A stretch of DNA of 64,000 bases from Axinella damicornis (taxonomy: Eukaryota > Porifera > Demospongiae > Axinellida > Axinellidae): positions 4,610,883-4,674,882 of the forward strand of contig OZ007512.1 in NCBI GenBank assembly GCA_963931865.1, written 5' to 3'. Numbering within the stretch: the first letter of the stretch is position 1; every line of letters starts with the position of its first letter. Positions 57,901 through 64,000 of this stretch are shown piece by piece. The position numbers were made by a program, and so were the translations under genes. The notes beneath the pieces were generated by a model. The model made no database searches, was not told the origin of the DNA, and saw only the letters and a list, made by a program, of their open reading frames with translations.

Positions 57901-60117
57901 GCTTAAGACCAATCAAGCGGCTGTCCTCACTCTCAACAAATCCATTCAGGAAGCTTTGAAGGGATTCATAAAGAAGGACATTCTATTTCCAGCCAATGTC
58001 CAGGAAGGGAAGTACATAGCCACTCTGGACAACATGAGTGAGGATCAAGGGGATATCGAGGAGCTACGGAAGGTCATCCTTACCATCATCGAAACCAGGT
58101 TTCAGCCAGAGCATATACCGACTGCGTGGCTAATGCTTCACCTCCTACTACGTGCCAAGTATGAGAGAGAGCCAGGATGGTGCACTGTGGAGGAGTGTGG
58201 GGAGGTAGGAATGGCTTGTGGCATTGAAAGCAAAGAGCTGCTGAAAGAAGATGGCATCCTGCACTACATTCACAAGCACTACGGCACTCTGCTGTACTAC
58301 CCCAAAGTACCTGGTCTCTGTGACAAGGTCATCTGCGACCCAAACATCATCTTGCATCTGTTCACTCAAACCTTCCTCTTCTCCTTTGCCTGCAATCCCG
58401 GCCACATCGAGACTGCAAAGTCAATTCGTGCCACTGGGGAAATCCCCCATGACCTAATGGAGACCATCTGTGCCACACAATCTGCTGACCCCATCCCTAC
58501 ATCAGAGATTGTAGCTCTTCTCAAGGATCGCTACATTCTCTACGAGAGTGTCCGTACTGCAGCAGGTACCAGGAGTTACTTCATGCCTTGTCTCCTGCAA
58601 CCTGACTCCTCTGTAGTGAAGGAATCTAGCGAACCTACCACTCTCTCTTCTCTCAACCCCGCCCCCCTCCTGCTTGTCCCTCACTCTACTGGCTATGTCC
58701 CTCTCAGTTTGTTCCCAGCACTTGTGGTCAAGATGTCTCACACCTGGGACTTGAATATTAGAGAGCGGTTTAGGAATAGAATCCAGTTCAAAGTCAGGCA
58801 AGAAGGTAAGCCAGCTAGGAGGGTGGAGTTTCGTCAGCATCCTAGCTACCTTGAGCTCCGTCTCCTTCACAAGGAAGTACGACACGCAATGGATTTCAAT
58901 GTCTTGATGACTTGTCGCCAGCAGCTGTGGGCGGCTCTATGTGAGGTGTCTTCCGAGTACCCCCACATGACAGATGTTGTCTGGCGATTTGGCTTCTATT
59001 GTCCTGGTGGTCTGCAGCCTGGAGGACAGCCACACTCTGCTGTCTGCCTGACAAAGGATCTTGCTCCAGTGGATATGGCGTGCTTCCATCAGCCATGTTG
59101 TGAAGCGGAGGACTTCTTCCTGGAAGACAAGCACAAGAGCTGGTTCAAGGTTAGCACATGATGTGGAAGTGCATAGCAATCTTGTATCGATTCTGGTAGC
59201 TAATTCTCCCAATTACAGCTTGGTTAAATATTATTTAGGTATGAACGATTATTGTGATGTGGATTGCTTTTCTCTGTTCAGGATAGTTCATCAGTGGACA
59301 GCAAAGCAGACACTTTTGCAGCAACTGGACCTCACCCTTCCCTGGGTATGCATAGCTACTTGCACCAGCAGAGTACTTATGGTGCATGCTTCTCTGTGAC
59401 CTAGCTACATGGATCAATAAGTTTGTCTATGGCTGTGAAGTGTCATAGTGTTCTACTTTTTTGCTAGACTGATTTGTTTGCACCGATTGCATAATGGTTT
59501 CTTCTTCAGATGCAACCACCTCTGGTACAGCAAGAGCGCATGATGACATCATGTTTTTCAAGTGAAAAAACAATGATGTCATCATGCGCTCTTGACTACA
59601 GGTATTATTGTGTATCGTGTGTTTACTATTACTACTAGTATTATAATAATACACTACACTGCAGGTATTAGTGTGTATCGTGTGTTACTAGTAATACACT
59701 TCACCATTAGTGTATTTACTAGTAATACTGCAGGTATTAGTGTGCATCAGTAACTGTTTACTATTACTCCTGGATGTATCTGTGCTCTGTTTTGTAGACA
59801 CCAAGCCCAGGATGGACCAGCTGATGATGCTGAAAAGTACGGAAGTGGTTAAAGTCAAGATTAATATCATTGAGACCGTCGCTCCAGACTGGAAGAAAAT
59901 TGGAATTCTAATGAACCTCGATCCAAACGCACGAAAAGTCGAGTGCATTGAAACAGACCATACGCACAAGCGGAATGGCTCTGTCATCTGCTGCGAAGAG
60001 ATCTTCAGACTCTGGTTGGACCGTCCGGATGCCACCTGGGGAAATCTCATTGAACTGTTAATTGATGCAGAACACACAGCACTTGCTGAACAGGTTAAGG
60101 ACGTACTAGGTTTGTAG
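45974..60117 (+). CDS. Death-domain x3 / Roc-COR GTPase / death-domain protein
   Basis: Nine exons join in phase: 45974-45995, 50074-50373, 53314-53577, 54316-54585, 55973-56047, 56450-56515, 57068-59149, 59282-59345 and 59798-60117 (TAG), about 1150 residues. The first exon gives MAEKATT plus one base, which the next exon turns into Val. Exons 2-4 each code one death-domain-like helical bundle (LTADNVLTAVQGMHWRRLGE; PSWEKLAEVLYYW; PSWKRVAEGLQAM). Two short Ser/Pro-rich linker exons follow. Exon 7 has a P-loop (GLPRTGKTT, about 57154), a DxxG-like DCGGHPE (about 57628) and VGSYLDKL (about 57880), then a COR-like winged-helix region (HYGTLLYYPKVPGLCDKVI). The last exon is a death domain (APDWKKIGILMNL, WGNLIELL). 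Roc-COR-death resembles the C-terminus of DAPK1, which suggests scaffolding in death or immune signalling, by inference. Exon 7 needs one frame change between 57443 and 57556. Confidence 0.82.
46059..46093. repeat. Short palindrome
   Basis: ATATACACCCTCAAAT and ATTTGAGGGTGTATAT pair with almost no loop. Confidence 0.85.
46512..46622. mobile_element. TAGCC-family MITE, 111 bp
   Basis: Perfect 9-bp flanking repeats ATTTGTTCT (46503-46511, 46623-46631). The left arm has an internal tandem copy (CGTTCCCAGTCCCACACCCA twice). Confidence 0.95.
46728..47778 (+). mobile_element. 1.05-kb element with inverted ends and an integrase-like frame
   Basis: The end ACACTCCTGGTAG is inverted at 47764 (CTACCAGGAGTG). 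Sub-terminal regions are tandem GGCACCCCC / AGGGAATTTGG words on the left and their inverse on the right (47405-47560). Inside, 47017-47214 starts MAEIELGTADGSNEIKVYDE and reads DYLASGRYPETATM, KGVIRKRAKTFLLVDG. That pattern is seen in the zinc-binding N-terminal part of gypsy-type integrases (YL-GxYP-RRKAK-F-DG). The frame ends soon after, so this is a captured exon or a remnant. Confidence 0.55.
48757..49318. repeat. 44-bp minisatellite
   Basis: About 13 near-identical copies of AGTCAGACTGTGTTGTGGGC plus GGTGGGGAATGTGTCACACA, in intron 1 of the death-domain gene. Because 44 is not a multiple of 3, each frame cycles through the same three peptides and all three forward frames stay open. Not evidence of coding. 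Confidence 0.95.
50991..51673. mobile_element. 683-bp DNA transposon remnant with CAGTGGCGGATC ends
   Basis: Left end CAGTGGCGGATCTAGA and right end TCTGGATCCGCTACTG are inverted, followed on both sides by GGGGGGTTC words. A 5-bp flanking repeat ACTTG lies at 50986-50990 and 51674-51678. No intact transposase frame. It sits in the intron after the first death-domain exon. Confidence 0.7.
51780..52150 (+). repeat. SINE-like dispersed repeat, copy 2
   Basis: Same ordered blocks as 32045-32490, including GGATCTCTGGTCTATGAGTT and GACAGACTGACAGACA. Confidence 0.55.
52357..52428. repeat. 72-bp perfect palindrome without spacer
   Basis: Two 36-base arms meet at GGTGGCCACC. The outer end is CGTATACTGAGGCCTGAGG and its inverse. 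I found no mismatch. Confidence 0.95.
52725..52891. mobile_element. 167-bp TAGCC-family hairpin element
   Basis: Long, nearly perfect arms (TAGCCTCGTTCTCAGGCC; TTGACAATAATACACGGATC) around a short loop. Flanking repeats CATATCCAC at 52716-52724 and 52892-52900, with an extra TA at the left end. Confidence 0.9.
53887..54019. repeat. Imperfect inverted repeat
   Basis: ATACTTGGTTGGACTGTCAC and CAGTAGAG pair with CTCTACTGGTACAATCCGAC and CAAGTAT. In the intron between death domains 2 and 3. Confidence 0.65.
54809..54888. mobile_element. TAGCC-family MITE, 80 bp
   Basis: Flanks AGCTGTTCT and AGCAGTTCT match 8/9. Confidence 0.85.
55005..55340 (-). mobile_element. Composite TAGCC-family element, reversed and truncated
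   Basis: Read on minus it follows 14474-14863 and 43654-44051 (GGGCCTGGTATGTATCCTCA, TGACATCGAGGTAAGG, TTGACGTGGGCGAACTGGGG). It lacks the inner right arm and a clean end near 55340. Confidence 0.8.
59510..59610 (+). pseudogene. Exon remnant broken by a hairpin insertion
   Basis: After an acceptor (TTCTTCAG) the sequence ATGCAACCACCTCTGGTACA matches the intact-looking exon at 63085-63153. Here it is interrupted by a hairpin (CAAGAGCGCATGATGACATC at 59531, inverse ending 59594) that brings a stop. Exons on either side are both in phase 1, so skipping this exon keeps the frame. Confidence 0.55.
59597..59755. repeat. Three repeats of about 65 bp starting at a donor-like site
   Basis: CAGGTATTAGTGTGTATCGT recurs near 59598, 59661 and 59730. 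The first copy starts at the donor side of the broken exon above, and the last ends close to the final exon. Confidence 0.65.
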
Positions 60118-61140
60118 ATGCCATTGATTTCTTTTGCTGTATTGTCGATTATGAATAATGACTATCATTATTATTGTATGAATAATTGCTGTATAGCTGT
60201 ATAGTACATTATTATTGATGTCGAGTTATTAATTTGTGCACAAGTTGTTTGTTCTACTGTACATGTCATCCCTCAATTACACCGTATTACAAACTTTACT
60301 TTGTTGAACCTCGTGTGGATGGGTACATACATTCGGTACACAACAGTAGTATTAATCCGTACGTGCACACATAATATTACATAATATTATAATTATACTA
60401 CAATTGAACCCTTCGAGATCAAATATTGAATTTACCCTCCTTAACTTGACAAGGATCTTAAAATTAATGTGCCTCAGGCATGCAATGCATGCTGAAAAAG
60501 TCGGCTATGTTGATGTTATACGTTGGCACAGTGTTTGGTGCAATTAATATTAATCAATGGCCTTTCAATTGATTATAGACCATTAGCTAGTTCTCAGGCG
60601 CTATTATAAGCTCCCCATGCAGATGGCAGGTCTGGTTAGTTGTATATAGTGTTGTTGCTAAATGGAAGAGCACTAATGTATTTTGCTCTGCATGCCAGGA
60701 TCACCTGGATGCTGGAGTTGAAAATTATATATGCACAGCTAATTTTATTATTGGCAAGATGATTGTGAAACATGCTAACACATTAGTTTGCCTGACTCCG
60801 GCCAGATCACAACTAGCTCTGCAATTGGCCATGAAGTGTAATTAGACAGAGACTGAATACTCACAACAGACTTATAGAATGCATGAAAGGCTAATAATTT
60901 CTCACACCATACAAATGAAATCTCTTCATGTGCTCTAGTGTTCACATCAGGCTGAGCCTAGCATGATTGTGTTTGAGATGTTGTCCCCTTCGTGGATCCA
61001 CAAAATAATGTCTTTGTGCAAGCCTCGAGATCCCATTTGCTCCCCAAAGTGATTAACTGCCTTGGTCAAAATCGTTATTGCAGCTGAAACTAAGGGAACC
61101 ATTCAAGCAAGATGATAACCACAATTTGACAAACTACCTT
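60118..61140. other. AT-rich spacer 3' of the death-domain gene
   Basis: I see no gene, no MITE of the main family and no clear AATAAA here. Probably 3' UTR and intergenic sequence. Confidence 0.5.
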
Positions 61141-62790
61141 CTTCTTCCTCCTTACCCCATCATAAACCAAATGAGGTAGCTCAGATCATTACTATCTTCC
61201 TCCTTACCCCCATCATAAACCAAATGAGGTAGCTCAGATCATTACTATCTTCCTCCTTACCCCTATCACAAACCAAATGAGGTAGCTCAGATCATTACTA
61301 TCTTCCTCCTTACCTCCATCACAAACCAAATGAGGTGCTCAGATCACTACTGCCTTACCCGTAGCTCAGATCATTACTACCTTCCTCCTTACCCCCATCA
61401 TAAATAAGGTAGTTCAGATCATTACTATCTTCCTCCTTACCCCCATCATAAACCAAATGAGGTAGCTCAGATCATTACTATCTTCCTCCTTACCGCCATC
61501 ATAAACCAAACGAGGTAGCTCAGATCATTACTACCTTCCTCCTTACCCCCATCATAAACCAAATAAGGTAGTTCATATCATTACTATCTTCCTCCTTACC
61601 CCCATCATAAACCAAAATTTAATGAGGTAGCTCAGATCATTACTATCTTCCTCCTTACCCCTTAGCCTCGTTCCCAGTCCCACGCCCAGCTTTTCGTCGC
61701 TGCTTAGTACGGTAAAGCGGCAGCGATGAAAAGCTGGGCGTGGGGCTGGGTACGAGGCTACTTACCCCCATCATAAACCAAATGAGGTAGCTCAGAACAT
61801 TACTGTCTTCCTCCTTACCCCCATCATGAGTTAGCTCAGATCATTACTATCTTCCTCCTTACCCCCATCATAAACCAAATGAGGTAGCTCAGATCATTAC
61901 TGTCTTCCTCCTTACCCCCATCATAAACCAAATGAAGTAGCTCAGATCATTGCTGTCTTCCTCCTTACCCCCATCACAAACCAAATGAGGTAGCTCAGAT
62001 CTTTACTATCTTCCTCCCAAATGAGGTAGCTCAGATCATTACTATCTTCCTCCTTACCTCCATCACAAACCAAATGAGGTAGCTCAGATCATTACTATCT
62101 TCCTCCTTACCGCCATCATAAACCAAATGAGGTAGCTCATAATTATCATTACAACCTTCCTCCTTACCCCCATCATAAACCAAATGAGGTAGCTCAGATC
62201 AGTTTTGTCTTCCTCCTTACCCCCATCATAAACCAAATGAAGTAGCTCAGATCATTGCTGTCTTCCTCCTTACCCAAATCACAAACCAAATGAGGTAGCT
62301 CAGATCTTTTCTATCTTCCTCCTTACCTCCATCACAAACCAAATGAGGTAGCTCAGATCATTACTATCTTCCTCCTTACCTCCATCACAAACCAAATTAG
62401 GTAGCTCAGATCATTACTATCTTCCTCCTTACCGCCATCATAAACCAAATGAGGTAGCTCATAATTATCATTACTACCTTCCTCCTTACCCCCATCATAA
62501 ACCAAATGAGGTAGTTCAGATCATTACTATCTTCCTCCTTACCCCCATCATAAACCAAATGAGGTAGCTCAGATCATTACTATCTTCCTCCTTACCGCCA
62601 TCATAAACCAAATGAGGTAGCTCATATCATTACTACCTTCCTCCTTACCCCCATCATAAACCAAATGAGGTAGTTCAGATCATTACTACCTTCCTCCTTA
62701 CCCCCTTCATAAAGAAGTTCAGATCATTACTACCTTCCTCCTTACCCCCATCATAAACCAAATGAGGTAGCTCAGATCATTACAATCAAA
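61141..62790. repeat. 53-bp satellite array
   Basis: About 30 copies of a unit with CTTCCTCCTTACCCCCATCA and AATGAGGTAGCTCAGATCAT, period 53. It has some shortened units and one MITE inserted at 61663-61760. Confidence 0.95.
61663..61760. mobile_element. TAGCC-family MITE inside the satellite
   Basis: The target is known from the neighbouring repeat units, so the insertion is clean to read: flanks CTTACCCCT and CTTACCCCC (8/9) duplicate one stretch of the 53-bp unit. Confidence 0.95.
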
Positions 62791-63084
62791 ACAAATCATT
62801 GCCAAGCTAGATTCCTATCTTCTTAATCATGCATCATGCAACTCAACATGCAGAGAGGAGCTGTCTCTTCTTCATATCTTCCCCAACTCTGCAGGCCTCC
62901 ACACTTGACCCACTTAATTGGTAAGTGTTGAACACAACTACATTATGTTACACTGTCATATCCATGCTGTCATATATAAAGTTTAACCATAATGGATTGT
63001 TGTGGAGTATCCTGCATGCACTCTAACGATACACCTGAACTGTATAGTGATAAAGATGGCCGGTTGCTTCTATGATTTCCTCAG

Positions 63085-63555
63085 ATGCAACTATACCTCT
63101 GGTGCAGCAACCCAGTCACCTTCCAGCGGTGGACCCCAAATCATCATGCATGGGTAGGCTATACTGTGTCTGATGCTGAAATACATGCACACAGTAGGCC
63201 GTTGACAACATGTGTTTAGTATTACTCCTAGCTGGATGTATCTGTGCTCTGTTTTGTAGACACCAAGCCCAGAATGGCCCATAGCTGATGAGGCTGAAGA
63301 CCACTGGAGGGGACAAAGTGGAGATAATCAAGACCATCGCTCCAGACTGGAAGGAGGTTGGGATTCTCATGGGATCTCGATCCAAATGTGTGAAAAGTCG
63401 AATGCATTGAAACAGGGTCCATGTGCACAAATGGAATGGTTCTGTCATCTGCTGTCAAGAGATCTGGTTGGATAGTCCGGATGCCACCTGGGGAAATCTG
63501 ATTGATCGAACCGCTGAATGACTCAGAATACAAAAAACTCGCTGAACAGGTTACC
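63085..63555 (+). pseudogene. Broken duplicate of the 3' exons of the death-domain gene
   Basis: 63085-63153 is a 69-bp exon in phase 1-1 with good sites (DATIPLVQQPSHLPAVDPKS). 63200-63259 repeats the intron end before the real last exon (GGATGTATCTGTGCTCTGTT), and 63260-63555 matches exon 59798-60117 at DNA level (GACACCAAGCCCAG, CATCGCTCCAGACTGGAAG, GATGCCACCTGGGGAAATCT). Small insertions and deletions break the frame from the first dozen codons on, so the death domain cannot be made. An upstream mini-exon candidate lies at 62895-62920. Confidence 0.8.
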
Positions 63556-63802
63556 GTAGGTCCATAGACACCATCATTGTTTTGTATCGTTATACAGCAT
63601 CCTTTAGTAAAAGTATCATGCACGTGCACCAAAGACAGGCTACGGGATATTCAGATTCATTACGTACACTTGCCGACATAAAAAATTATGCAGGATGGAC
63701 TACATGTATATATCTTCAGGGTTTTGAATTCTGTGAGTCCAGTCCCCGAGTCCAGGACAGGATGGACTCTATCTTCAGGTTTGTTGTGTCTTCTCCAATT
63801 AC

Positions 63803-63910
63803 TAGCCTCATCCCAAGGCCCTGCCCAGCATTTAATTCATCACTTGCATGCAGTAAGGAAAACATTTGCTCTTTGCGCAACTGAAAACAGCATGGGCCTG
63901 GGAATGAGGC
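63803..63910. mobile_element. TAGCC-family MITE, worn
   Basis: Ends TAGCCTCATCCCAAGGCC and GGCCTGGGAATGAGGC. AATTAC on both sides may be part of a target repeat. Confidence 0.7.
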
Positions 63911-64000
63911 AATTACACACCATGACTCTTGTGTACTACGGAGGGGAAGAAGTGTTTGACGCTGCTGTGTATGAATACTGCACTGGACACACAACGTGAA

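Noticed and set aside
61141..62790. CRISPR-like array
   Set aside because: The units are whole 53-bp tandem copies without unique spacers, in a eukaryotic context.

Overview
The window looks like nuclear DNA of an early-branching animal, most probably a demosponge. Genes are split into many short GT-AG exons. One gene is a painless/TRPA-like channel and another a death-domain/Roc-COR protein. Introns and spacers are crowded with MITEs, foldback elements, minisatellites and (CA)n or poly-G/C runs. I see no prokaryotic features, rRNA or tRNA. The species is inferred from gene content, not proven.

Layout. 470-3366 (+): the 3' part of a gene with an acidic then Tyr/Ala-rich protein, probably entering from the left. 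3.5-9.3 kb: repeats and a decayed collagen-like stretch. 9355-34184 (+): a 19-exon gene for an ankyrin-repeat, six-transmembrane TRPA/painless-type channel of about 970 residues. Nearly all exon junctions were checked by reading phase. Its introns hold BEL/Pao retrotransposon debris, several minisatellites and many MITEs. 34.4-45.3 kb: mostly repeats, including a decayed Mutator-like (MULE) transposase (36445-37466) and isolated exon candidates on both strands. 45974-60117 (+): a nine-exon gene in which exon phases join three death domains, a linker, a Roc GTPase plus COR region and a last death domain. It has one frame break in the Roc exon. 61.1-62.8 kb: a 53-bp satellite. 63.1-63.6 kb: a broken duplicate of the last exons of the death-domain gene.

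The dominant pattern is a palindromic MITE family with ends TAGCCTCRTTCCCAGGC, with about 30 copies. Many copies are flanked by 9-bp direct repeats, which can be read directly at about a dozen sites. Nine-bp duplications are typical of Mutator-like elements, and the decayed transposase with MULE-like D, D and CxxH motifs lies between two copies of the same ends. Together these suggest a MULE lineage and its non-autonomous swarm. A second theme is that several minisatellites begin at a splice junction and multiply exon/intron boundary sequence.
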